Position numbers and translations under genes: made by a program. Shown one piece after another: positions 6,097 through 12,748 of a stretch of DNA of 12,748 nt. Location of the stretch: positions 1 to 12,748 of the forward strand of contig CAJPPQ010000025.1 of NCBI GenBank assembly GCA_905372605.1, read 5' to 3'. The stretch's first letter is position 1, and the number at the start of each line of letters is the position of its first letter. Origin of the DNA: Porphyromonadaceae bacterium. Its GTDB lineage: Bacteria > Bacteroidota > Bacteroidia > Bacteroidales > Paludibacteraceae. The notes beneath the pieces were generated by a model, which saw only the letters and a list, made by a program, of their open reading frames with translations, did no database searches and was not told the DNA's origin.

Positions 6097-8187
6097 TTAA
6101 AACTTCCAATTTAGAGCTACTTTCAAATTACTCATTATGTTGCCTTTGATTTCTTCGAGTCCCGAAGATATCTTAGTTCTCTTATCGGTGTATATAGTTT
6201 GCGAAAAGTGCAGATATATAAAAAGATTACGTACCACACTCATTTTAAGATTAATAGCATAACGATTACCTATACCATATAGTATTGGAGTCGACATCGA
6301 ATACAATATATCGGGTTCGTAGAAATACAAACGATTAGCATAGTTTGGAGCATCGAAAAACACATAATGCAGAGTTACAGACAAGTTGTGCCACAGAGTA
6401 TTATACGCTATATCCTGTACGAACCCAAAGCCATAAGTATAAGACTCCATAGGCGATTTAGCTGCATTTGTCTCTACCTTACTTCGAAAGACGATATTTT
6501 TGTATTTATATTCGAGATTATAGCGTAAAGATTGTTTTTCGTAGTTCAATATCTGCCTTGTGGGCAGCGACCTATCGACAAAATCTTGCTCCTTATCGCC
6601 CAAACGGTAACGCAAGTACATATTCAAATAACGTGTAGGCAGGAAATCGACTTGTGCAAAAGCATCAAATCCTTTCGAGGGTGCCGATACCCGATATTTC
6701 ATATAAGGGAATTTAAACATATCTGCATAAGTAGATAATTTCCATTTCTTTACTGGATTTACTTCGAATCCAAGATATACGCCGTCTTCATTCGATACGT
6801 TAGATGATTTTCCAAACGATTTAGCGAAAAACAGGTCGTAACTACGAGAATAATATCTATGTAAAAATACTATATTAAGATTGGATGTTGGCATCATACT
6901 CAATCCGTTTATTGTCGCCACTGCCAAGCGGTCGGTAAGAGCCGTCTCTCCCCAAAAGACAAATCTACCCAACGACCAATAATAATCTACCGAAGCAGCA
7001 GCCTGCCTATCACCTCGAAACGAATATCTTTTATACGGCTTATCTTCGGGCAACATACTCATCGACAAACGATTGGCATAGAGAGTAACACCTATCTTGG
7101 CACGGTCGAAACGGTAGTTTGTATTTAGGGCAAACACCCGCATACTGAGATTATCTCGTTTGCTCCAATCTTTCGACGTACGGAATATCCCACTCGTATA
7201 GAGCGACGAAAACGTATTGCCGAGAGTATCTACCGAAGCATCATAGTAACGAAACGAATAGAGGGCTGTAAATGAGAGCCTATCGAACTGAGCGGTAGCT
7301 CCTATTCCTCTGAAGAAATTATATTCATCTGACGAAGATTTACGATTGAGCCCACTCTGCGAAGGATTTACCTTGAGCACATTACTCGACTTGCCGGCAG
7401 AGAAAGCTCCGTTCATGATCAATCCTTGTCCGAAAGTAGCACGAAAATCGCCTATCACTATATGACTAAACTTCCAAAGCTTATCGACTTGCATATAAGC
7501 CGAATATGAGTCGAACCCTTTTCGATAACTACCCCAAAACTGCTCTCCCTTATCTTTTTCGGCAACTATACCCGCTTGTATACGATTCTTTCCTGCACCG
7601 AACGCATATCGAAACTGTTCGTACAGAGGCGACCCTAAATATTTATTTTCAGCATATCCACGCCGCTGCTCTAAATCGGCATCTATACGAGAAAATATTT
7701 TGTGCCGTATACGCCCAAAAATTTCCTTCGTATTCCACTCCATACTTTCATCCCGCATATCTCCCACAAAAACAAAGTGTAATAGTAGTCTTTGAATAAA
7801 ATAATCTATACCATCTATCAATTGTATTTCGTAGATACTTCTCATACCGTGAGTTATATATACGTATGCAAGAATATTCTCTATCTGTACCTTTGAAAGA
7901 AACGGCAAACGTTCGAGTTGATCGCGAGTAGCTGTATTGAGATTTATTTTATGTTCGTACAAATACTGTAAATCATCATATATCTGGTCTATATCGATGT
8001 TCTCAGACTCTTCATTTTCTGCCATATATTCTGTAATTTCTTCAATTATAGCATTTATCACAGGCGAGTTATCTTGAGCAAAAGACGTACAGCACACACA
8101 CAACAATATGATTATCACCGCTACACGACCAGCTATCTGTACTTCTCTAAACGAGAAATACCGACTACGAGTAACAACCAACCGCAT
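6097..8187 (-). CDS. Secreted helix-hairpin-helix protein with beta-barrel-like body
   Basis: This is a 696-residue exported protein. A hydrophobic signal segment (VAVIIILLCVCCTSFA) ends near residue 37. An acidic helical region follows, then a helix-hairpin-helix motif at about 82-109, INLNTATRDQLERLPFLS and onward, of the ComEA type that binds DNA backbone in other proteins, and a GMRSIYEIQLIDG segment typical of this group. From about residue 150 to the end the sequence alternates aromatic and polar residues with short turns and finishes in NWKF, as in outer-membrane beta-barrels ending in Phe. Proteins with this layout are common in Bacteroidota, but their role is unknown to me. The open frame extends to a GTG at 8199; I chose the ATG at 8187. 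It has its own promoter box at 8240-8247. Confidence 0.82.
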   Translation of the reverse strand: MRLVVTRSRYFSFREVQIAGRVAVIIILLCVCCTSFAQDNSPVINAIIEEITEYMAENEESENIDIDQIYDDLQYLYEHKINLNTATRDQLERLPFLSKVQIENILAYVYITHGMRSIYEIQLIDGIDYFIQRLLLHFVFVGDMRDESMEWNTKEIFGRIRHKIFSRIDADLEQRRGYAENKYLGSPLYEQFRYAFGAGKNRIQAGIVAEKDKGEQFWGSYRKGFDSYSAYMQVDKLWKFSHIVIGDFRATFGQGLIMNGAFSAGKSSNVLKVNPSQSGLNRKSSSDEYNFFRGIGATAQFDRLSFTALYSFRYYDASVDTLGNTFSSLYTSGIFRTSKDWSKRDNLSMRVFALNTNYRFDRAKIGVTLYANRLSMSMLPEDKPYKRYSFRGDRQAAASVDYYWSLGRFVFWGETALTDRLAVATINGLSMMPTSNLNIVFLHRYYSRSYDLFFAKSFGKSSNVSNEDGVYLGFEVNPVKKWKLSTYADMFKFPYMKYRVSAPSKGFDAFAQVDFLPTRYLNMYLRYRLGDKEQDFVDRSLPTRQILNYEKQSLRYNLEYKYKNIVFRSKVETNAAKSPMESYTYGFGFVQDIAYNTLWHNLSVTLHYVFFDAPNYANRLYFYEPDILYSMSTPILYGIGNRYAINLKMSVVRNLFIYLHFSQTIYTDKRTKISSGLEEIKGNIMSNLKVALNWKF

Positions 8188-8239
8188 CGATATAGTCACA
8201 AATATACTATTATTATAAAAATTATTCTTAACCTTCGAG

Positions 8240-8247
8240 CAAAGTTA
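8240..8247 (-). promoter_or_regulatory. -7 promoter box TAACTTTG for the helix-hairpin-helix gene
   Basis: On the minus strand the bases read TAACTTTG, a full match to TAnnTTTG, 52 bases before the ATG at 8187. No clear -33 TTTG is visible. It lies in the 222-base gap after the MutS-like gene, suggesting separate transcription. Confidence 0.5.
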
Positions 8248-8409
8248 AGAATAAATATTGGTATCATAACAGTTAAAACTGCAAAAAATAACAACGCCGT
8301 AACTTACAATAAACTACCTACAGCTACTACCTCCCTTAAAATTATATTTTTGGTACTTATCAATACGGTAGCTAAATTCATCGTTGCTTAGGCTCAGTAA
8401 TACAAACCT

Positions 8410-9816
8410 CTAAATTAACGACTTAGCCCTTTCTATTAATCTTTTATTTATACCAAGCATCTCTGCGATTCTAATAGCCTCATTAGGAGTACCTTGCGAT
8501 ACATCATCGATTAAATTATAATCGATAGCTTTTTGTATATACGTAATATTCAGGTTATTGCCTGCCATAACCTCGTCTTTCAGTCCTTTTACACGAAGTC
8601 TTCTACACGACGTCTCTATATCGTAGTGTGTTGTGATAAAAGAACTTACCTCTCTTTCTTGCAATATATCAAGCATAGCCGATACTATTGCAGCCCCTTC
8701 TTTGGGATTGGTAGTTCGTGCAAGTTCGTCGATGAGTACGAGTACTCGCGGATTGGTATCGATAGTAGATATTATTTCGTCGATACGCTTCATCTCTGAG
8801 GCAAACGACGATAGCCCTTGTACCTGGTCTTGCTCGTCGGTAAAACTGTACATTACATCGTCGACTATAGCTATATTTGCGTCTGTAGCAGGAACATAAA
8901 ATCCATATTGAAACAGCAATTGGCTTATCGCCAAAGTCTTGAGCATAAGTGTCTTCCCCCCCATATTTATCCCTGTTATCAGGGTCGGGAAATGTCCGAA
9001 AACAATATCGATACACTGATAGCGCCGCCCGCTCTTTTCGAGACTCTGCTTCACCTCAGGATTGAATATTGCCTTATAATCAGTTGTATCTGTGGATATT
9101 TCGGGCTTACACATATCGAATTCCAATGCAAATTCGGCTTTAGCAAAGAGAAGGTCAATATATGCCACTGTTTTTAAGGCGTTTAAGAACTTTACAGAAT
9201 ACTGTTTCAGACGACGGCTCAGTTCTTCGCGTATTTGCTGCTCTATCTCAAATATTCTTACCTGTATTACAGATAGCTCGTGTTCGTTCTTGTTCTGTCG
9301 TTCTTGTTCACGTAGACTCTGTAGCGTTTTACTATATGCACTATAGATATAAAACGTTGGTACACAAGTATTCTCCGGATCGAGAATTTTTATTACCTCG
9401 TCGAAATCGGATATAGCGAAGTCTATCTCATACTTGCAGTCGAAGAGCTTATTATCAAGCATTTGGAGAATAATCTCCAATATTTTTTTTGCATTAAAAG
9501 CAAATTGTTTTATCTCGAACAGCTCTATATCGTTCATTATCTTGCTATTACACAACCCAAGTAAAGTATTTTCTATATCTTTAGTATCAGAGAAAAGCTG
9601 ATATAAGGTATTGATACTCTTTTTATTAGCATCATCGCCAAGCAACGATATTACTCTTTGTGTATTAGTAAGTTCAAGCGATATTATCGAAGGGTCGACA
9701 CAAAATTCGGTATTTTGCAATAGTTTTCTACCTGCAGCCGACCGCACCTCAACATGCTGTATCAGAGACACAAAGCCACAATAATCAGCCATACGCTTCA
9801 ATTCGAATATTTTCAT
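8410..9816 (-). CDS. MutS-superfamily ATPase, KamC-like
   Basis: This 468-residue protein has a MutS-type ABC ATPase at its C-terminus but is far too short for MutS and lacks the mismatch-recognition domains. Walker A is GINMGGKT at 282-289. The signature segment is DQVQGLSSFASEM at 330-342, Walker B is LVLIDE at 359-364, and the switch histidine is H397 in TTHYD. Residues about 165-210 are a charged, probably coiled-coil clamp. IDELARTTNPKEG and the ending DYNLIDDVSQGTPNEAIRIAEMLG resemble, from memory, KamC, the MutS-like ATPase that reactivates adenosylcobalamin-dependent lysine 5,6-aminomutase in lysine fermenters. No other kam gene is in the window, so this may instead be a paralogue of unknown role. 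It follows a small lipoprotein gene by 49 bases and probably shares the PPIase promoter. Confidence 0.75.
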   Translation of the reverse strand: MKIFELKRMADYCGFVSLIQHVEVRSAAGRKLLQNTEFCVDPSIISLELTNTQRVISLLGDDANKKSINTLYQLFSDTKDIENTLLGLCNSKIMNDIELFEIKQFAFNAKKILEIILQMLDNKLFDCKYEIDFAISDFDEVIKILDPENTCVPTFYIYSAYSKTLQSLREQERQNKNEHELSVIQVRIFEIEQQIREELSRRLKQYSVKFLNALKTVAYIDLLFAKAEFALEFDMCKPEISTDTTDYKAIFNPEVKQSLEKSGRRYQCIDIVFGHFPTLITGINMGGKTLMLKTLAISQLLFQYGFYVPATDANIAIVDDVMYSFTDEQDQVQGLSSFASEMKRIDEIISTIDTNPRVLVLIDELARTTNPKEGAAIVSAMLDILQEREVSSFITTHYDIETSCRRLRVKGLKDEVMAGNNLNITYIQKAIDYNLIDDVSQGTPNEAIRIAEMLGINKRLIERAKSLI

Positions 9817-9843
9817 ATAGATACTATATATATTATATTATGC

Positions 9844-9859
9844 TGATTATATATAATCA
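9844..9859. repeat. 16-bp perfect palindrome between the lipoprotein and KamC-like genes
   Basis: TGATTATATATAATCA is a perfect palindrome in the 49-base gap (9817-9865) within a likely operon. It could form a small hairpin in the mRNA just ahead of the KamC-like start, or be a protein-binding site. It is A/T-rich, so chance is a real possibility. Confidence 0.4.
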
Positions 9860-9865
9860 ATATTA

Positions 9866-10348
9866 TTAATAATTTATACTCACTTTTTCGGCAAATTTAA
9901 TCTGCTCCTCGATAAGGCTATTTTCAAGCTGCGACACTCTACCTCTGAAAATAGAATCGATATCGTTCCAAGCCTTGTACCACTCGTAACTCTCCGGTTT
10001 GTAATCGAGCGTAACAGTATAAAGAGGAATCACGCTATCTCTCATATATTCAAAGAGTTTTATTGTAGCTTGATGGAATCGGTGTGCCTCTCTCGGATAT
10101 TTAACACTATCCAATGTCTCAATAATGGTATCGAAAATAAATCCTATACTATCGATTATATTTTTCGAGGTATCTCCGTGTATTTCATTATCATACAATT
10201 CGCTCGACTTATCTTGAAAATATTGCCACGAGCTTTCGTGGAGGTTCACTACAAGTTCGTTGTAATCATTAGGTGACATTCCTCTCTTACAACTCTGCAA
10301 AGACAGTACCACCAATATCGATAGCAAACAGATATATAAATATTTCAT
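9866..10348 (-). CDS. Small helical lipoprotein of unknown function
   Basis: This is a 160-residue predicted lipoprotein. The signal peptide MKYLYICLLSILVVLSLQS precedes the likely lipidated C20, followed by KRGMSPNDYNELVV. The mature part appears almost wholly helical and charged, with recurrent aromatic positions (SSWQYFQD, AHRFHQATIKLFEYMRD, YEWYKAWNDIDSIF), as in small helical-bundle surface lipoproteins of Bacteroidota. I recognise no catalytic motif and cannot assign a function. It lies 55 bases after the two-parvulin isomerase gene and 49 bases before the KamC-like gene. Neither gap contains a TAnnTTTG box, so it is probably the middle gene of a three-gene operon. Confidence 0.78.
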   Translation of the reverse strand: MKYLYICLLSILVVLSLQSCKRGMSPNDYNELVVNLHESSWQYFQDKSSELYDNEIHGDTSKNIIDSIGFIFDTIIETLDSVKYPREAHRFHQATIKLFEYMRDSVIPLYTVTLDYKPESYEWYKAWNDIDSIFRGRVSQLENSLIEEQIKFAEKVSINY

Positions 10349-10403
10349 ACAGATGGATATGAATTACATATCGAAGATATCAAGATTTTGTATCGGACGA
10401 ACT

Positions 10404-12359
10404 CTATTTTACGAGTCGTTCTTCGAGAGCTTTCAATACCGTCCGATTGATTACTACGGGATATTTCTTTTCGAGAGCTTTGACCCATTCAGACTCCAGA
10501 TAGTCTTGATAATCGGAAACGACGGCAGCCCTCACATCGTGGTAGCTTGCAGGAGCGTTCATCACCTTACCCACAACGAATACATAAGGATATTTCGAGG
10601 TAGGCGTAAATACTACATTTTTATCTTTAAATCCAAGATTGTCTACGATTTTATTATCGCCTTTAACCCACATTCCTTGCTCGGTATCGACGATCATACT
10701 GTCTTTATTAATTTTAGCAATATAAGCGACAATATCAGTATCAGACATCTTCAACGCCCTCTTCTGCAGGTCTTTACTTATCTTTTTATCTTTACAATAG
10801 AAGATTCTACCTTTATAACGAGGAATATCCCACTTATACTTTTGGGCATTCTGGGCAAAATAACGCTCAAGCCCAATAGTATCGTTGGATGATTTCGACC
10901 AGATCACATCGTTAGATATATTAAATAACAATATACCATCGTGATATTCTTGCAGAAGTTGCTTAAATTCGGGATACTTCTGCTCCAATTGGCTATCTTC
11001 GAATCGTAATATTTCTTCGTTTACAAACTTATCGTATAAGCCATACGTCTGATTTACTGTATTATCTACGTTACTCTTCGACGATAAGTATATGTATTTT
11101 ATATAGTTATCTTGTGTTACATTGTGGTCTTTTATTGTAAATAGCGGCTTGCGAAATTTATCGGCACCCGACAAATAGTTCGAATCGGGATGAGTATGTT
11201 TCTTAGCATATTCTATAAGCTCCTGAAAATTAGCCTCATTGCGTTTGTAATTGTAGTCCTTTTTAAGTTTATCTACAAATGCATTCCGACACACTTGCGA
11301 CCTACCATCGCGAGCAAAAGATCGCAAAATCTCGGGCTTCAGCACCTCAAAGCTCTCAACAGGCTTTTTATCAATAAGTTTCAATATATGCCAACCATAC
11401 TGAGTTTCGATAGGAGCAGATATATCACCTTTGTTTCTCAGAGCAAAAGCCGCACGTTCAAACTCGCCAACCATACGTCCGACACCAAAATAAGGTAATA
11501 CACCTCCCTGAGATGCAGACGAATGGTCGTCGGAATTGGTACTGGCAAGCTCTTCGAATTTCTCGCCCTCTTTGAGCAATTCTTCGATAAACAATATCGA
11601 CTTATGTACCGATTCTTTCTGAGCATCGGTAGCTTGTTCGGGATATTTTTTGAATATATGAGCGACCTGAACCTTACCCACAGCAGGACGACGACCTGTA
11701 ACTTTTATGATATGATATCCGTAATCGGTACGTATGGGCATCGACACCTTACCTATTGGTGACGAATACATTGCCTCTTCCAACGGATAAGCTACCATCT
11801 GTCCCGTAAACCAACCGATATTGCCCTTATTCTCTTTCACACTACTATCGTCGGATACAGACAAAGCTACTTGTGAAAAGTTCTCTTTTTTGAGACGTTT
11901 GATTACAGACAGAGCTTTTTTATATGTAGCCAAAGTATCTGATGGAGTGGTATTTGGAGGGAAACGAAGTAAAATATGGCTCAATTCGACATCTTCTTTG
12001 AGATGACGATAAGCTTCATCTATAAGTTTTTGCTCCATATTTCGATCCATCAAATAGTTAGCAGCCACTTGATTGCGATATGAATTATACTCCATTTTGA
12101 ACGATGCAGTCGTATCGTACCCTAATGATTGAGCTTCAATAACTTTCAATTTAAAATTCTTGAATAGCGTCAGATACTTTTCTATATCGTGCTTATCGAC
12201 TTTTTTAGTATCGTTTTTTAGAAATAAATAGACAAAATTATCGGCACTTATTTGGTGGTTGCCTATTGTCATAAGCACTTGTTGGCTCTGTGCATTAAGT
12301 CCAAGTGTAAAAATTAAAAATAAAGCAGCTACGATAGCTCTAATACTATATCTTCTCAT
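10404..12359 (-). CDS. Periplasmic peptidyl-prolyl isomerase with two parvulin domains
   Basis: This 651-residue SurA/PpiD-like folding factor carries a signal peptide (residues 1-23, ending GLNA) and should help outer-membrane and periplasmic proteins fold. After an N-terminal helical chaperone region (about 26-120) come two parvulin domains. The first is about 124-222 (ELSHILLRF, GNIGWFTGQMV, YGYHIIKVTGRRP). The second is about 229-334 (VQVAHIFKK, QGGVLPYFGVGRMV, YGWHILKLIDKKP). Both keep the paired histidines at start and end. Residues 335-651 form a long C-terminal region of mixed helix with a further chaperone-like character, giving a protein much longer than E. coli SurA. It is not membrane-anchored as PpiD is. 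It has its own promoter at 12409-12416 and heads the operon with a lipoprotein and the KamC-like ATPase. Confidence 0.92.
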   Translation of the reverse strand: MRRYSIRAIVAALFLIFTLGLNAQSQQVLMTIGNHQISADNFVYLFLKNDTKKVDKHDIEKYLTLFKNFKLKVIEAQSLGYDTTASFKMEYNSYRNQVAANYLMDRNMEQKLIDEAYRHLKEDVELSHILLRFPPNTTPSDTLATYKKALSVIKRLKKENFSQVALSVSDDSSVKENKGNIGWFTGQMVAYPLEEAMYSSPIGKVSMPIRTDYGYHIIKVTGRRPAVGKVQVAHIFKKYPEQATDAQKESVHKSILFIEELLKEGEKFEELASTNSDDHSSASQGGVLPYFGVGRMVGEFERAAFALRNKGDISAPIETQYGWHILKLIDKKPVESFEVLKPEILRSFARDGRSQVCRNAFVDKLKKDYNYKRNEANFQELIEYAKKHTHPDSNYLSGADKFRKPLFTIKDHNVTQDNYIKYIYLSSKSNVDNTVNQTYGLYDKFVNEEILRFEDSQLEQKYPEFKQLLQEYHDGILLFNISNDVIWSKSSNDTIGLERYFAQNAQKYKWDIPRYKGRIFYCKDKKISKDLQKRALKMSDTDIVAYIAKINKDSMIVDTEQGMWVKGDNKIVDNLGFKDKNVVFTPTSKYPYVFVVGKVMNAPASYHDVRAAVVSDYQDYLESEWVKALEKKYPVVINRTVLKALEERLVK

Positions 12360-12408
12360 ATCAATTGTAATTAAATAATTATCACCGTACTACAAACAAA
12401 AGTTTGTG

Positions 12409-12416
12409 CAAAGTTA
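12409..12416 (-). promoter_or_regulatory. -7 promoter box TAACTTTG for the PPIase operon
   Basis: On the minus strand the bases read TAACTTTG, matching TAnnTTTG, 49 bases before the ATG at 12359. No TTTG is visible at the -33 distance, where the sequence is a run of T and A. Confidence 0.5.
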
Positions 12417-12510
12417 CTATTTTTTTACGATATAAATAGACTGTTTTTTTTAAATGTAATGTACGATAATGAGGCTTCAAAGGGAATATTATTTCATTGT
12501 TGTCCAATAA

Positions 12511-12555
12511 AAACAACAGGGTTGACTTCTTGGTAGAAGTTTAGTTCTGTTGTTT
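12511..12555. repeat. Two-level hairpin in the gap between the S46 peptidase and PPIase genes
   Basis: AAACAACAG at 12511-12519 pairs perfectly with CTGTTGTTT at 12547-12555. Inside it, ACTTCT at 12525-12530 pairs with AGAAGT at 12535-12540 around a TGGT loop. On the minus strand the outer stem is followed by TTATT, so it may act as a second, weak terminator after the peptidase gene. An upstream TGTTGT at 12498-12503 can pair with ACAACA at 12513-12518 instead, giving a competing fold. A 12-bp palindrome, GTTTAATTAAAC, overlaps the right end at 12552-12563. Confidence 0.5.
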
Positions 12556-12588
12556 AATTAAACATTTTATCGGACAGAAATAACACAA

Positions 12589-12617
12589 AATAGGGACGAA
12601 TAATTATCGCCCCTATT
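12589..12617 (-). terminator. Likely terminator after the S46 peptidase gene
   Basis: AATAGGGACGA at 12589-12599 and TCGCCCCTATT at 12607-12617 form an 11-bp stem with one mismatch and a 7-base loop. On the minus strand the stem is followed by TTTTGTGTTATTT. It lies 33 bases after the stop codon of the S46 peptidase. Confidence 0.6.
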
Positions 12618-12650
12618 ATATTTATCAAACAATCAAACGCCCAAAATACG

Positions 12651-12748
12651 TTATCGTACTATCTTCATTTCGTCGATAAGATTACGGGCTCCTGCAAATT
12701 TGTCGATAATGAAGAGCATATAACGCACATCGAGGTTGATACAGCGTT
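12651..12748 (-). CDS. S46 family dipeptidyl-peptidase (DPP7/DPP11 type), C-terminal fragment
   Basis: Only the last 31 residues are present; the gene begins beyond the right edge. The tail contains [19 protein letters not shown] and then [12 protein letters not shown] before a TAA stop. This closely matches, from memory, the conserved C-terminus of S46 peptidases (R-x-I-x-VDIRYVLFIIDK-x-G-A then L-x-EM). These are periplasmic serine exopeptidases that release dipeptides for uptake in Porphyromonas and relatives. The catalytic residues lie outside the window, so DPP7 and DPP11 cannot be told apart. A hairpin terminator follows at 12589-12617. Confidence 0.8.
   Translation of the reverse strand, partial: RCINLDVRYMLFIIDKFAGARNLIDEMKIVR

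Noticed and set aside
8074..8391. 105-residue plus-strand open frame over the helix-hairpin-helix start
   Set aside because: It overlaps the signal peptide and promoter of a well-supported minus-strand gene and has no recognisable motif.
8410..9816. True mismatch-repair MutS or MutS2
   Set aside because: At 468 residues it lacks the MutS mismatch-recognition domains and the MutS2 Smr nuclease domain; only the core and ATPase parts are present.
10353..10892. 179-residue plus-strand open frame antisense to the PPIase gene
   Set aside because: Rich in Ile/Phe/Tyr with no domain; a shadow of the clearly coding minus strand.

Overview
The window looks like chromosomal DNA of an anaerobic Bacteroidota bacterium, most probably Bacteroidales. 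The evidence is: A+T-rich DNA; start codons without Shine-Dalgarno sequences; the Bacteroidota-type -7 promoter box TAnnTTTG in front of seven genes or operons; and gene families typical of the phylum, including the C-terminus of an S46 dipeptidyl-peptidase, a DUF2582-like winged-helix start, a helix-hairpin-helix outer-membrane-type protein, a two-parvulin periplasmic isomerase and several small lipoproteins. I see no rRNA, tRNA, insertion sequence, CRISPR array or phage gene.

Left part, mostly plus strand. The first 17 codons of a winged-helix protein run off the left edge on the minus strand. Divergent from it is a probable two-gene unit: a small acidic protein of unknown function and a GT2 glycosyltransferase. 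Next comes a unit with its own promoter: a Cys/Lys-rich lipoprotein with an internal duplication, then an NADP-type secondary alcohol dehydrogenase of the Thermoanaerobacter brockii class, closed by a clear rho-independent terminator. A gene-free stretch of about 330 bases follows; it holds a degenerate 20-bp periodic repeat with a perfect 18-bp palindrome. Then comes lpxH (lipid A synthesis), whose start is fixed by a promoter box lying inside the longer open frame.

Middle and right part, minus strand. lpxH overlaps tail-to-tail with ung (uracil-DNA glycosylase), the last gene of a lipoprotein-bactofilin-ung operon. To its right is a 696-residue secreted protein with an N-terminal helix-hairpin-helix motif and a beta-barrel-like body. 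After that lies a three-gene unit transcribed as two-parvulin PPIase, small lipoprotein, and a MutS-superfamily ATPase without mismatch-recognition domains. The ATPase resembles KamC, the reactivase ATPase of lysine 5,6-aminomutase. At the right edge is the last 31 residues of an S46 (DPP7/DPP11-type) peptidase, separated from the PPIase promoter by about 230 bases with several hairpins.

Taken together, much of the region serves the cell envelope: glycosyl transfer, lipid A, periplasmic folding, lipoproteins, bactofilin and an outer-membrane barrel. The S46 peptidase, KamC-like ATPase and alcohol dehydrogenase would suit a peptide or amino-acid fermenting anaerobe, but that is inference. I did not find an unmistakable new multi-gene system. 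The best candidates for novelty are the 20-bp repeat upstream of lpxH, the Cys-rich duplicated lipoprotein paired with the alcohol dehydrogenase, the KamC-like ATPase in an envelope operon, and the secreted helix-hairpin-helix protein.
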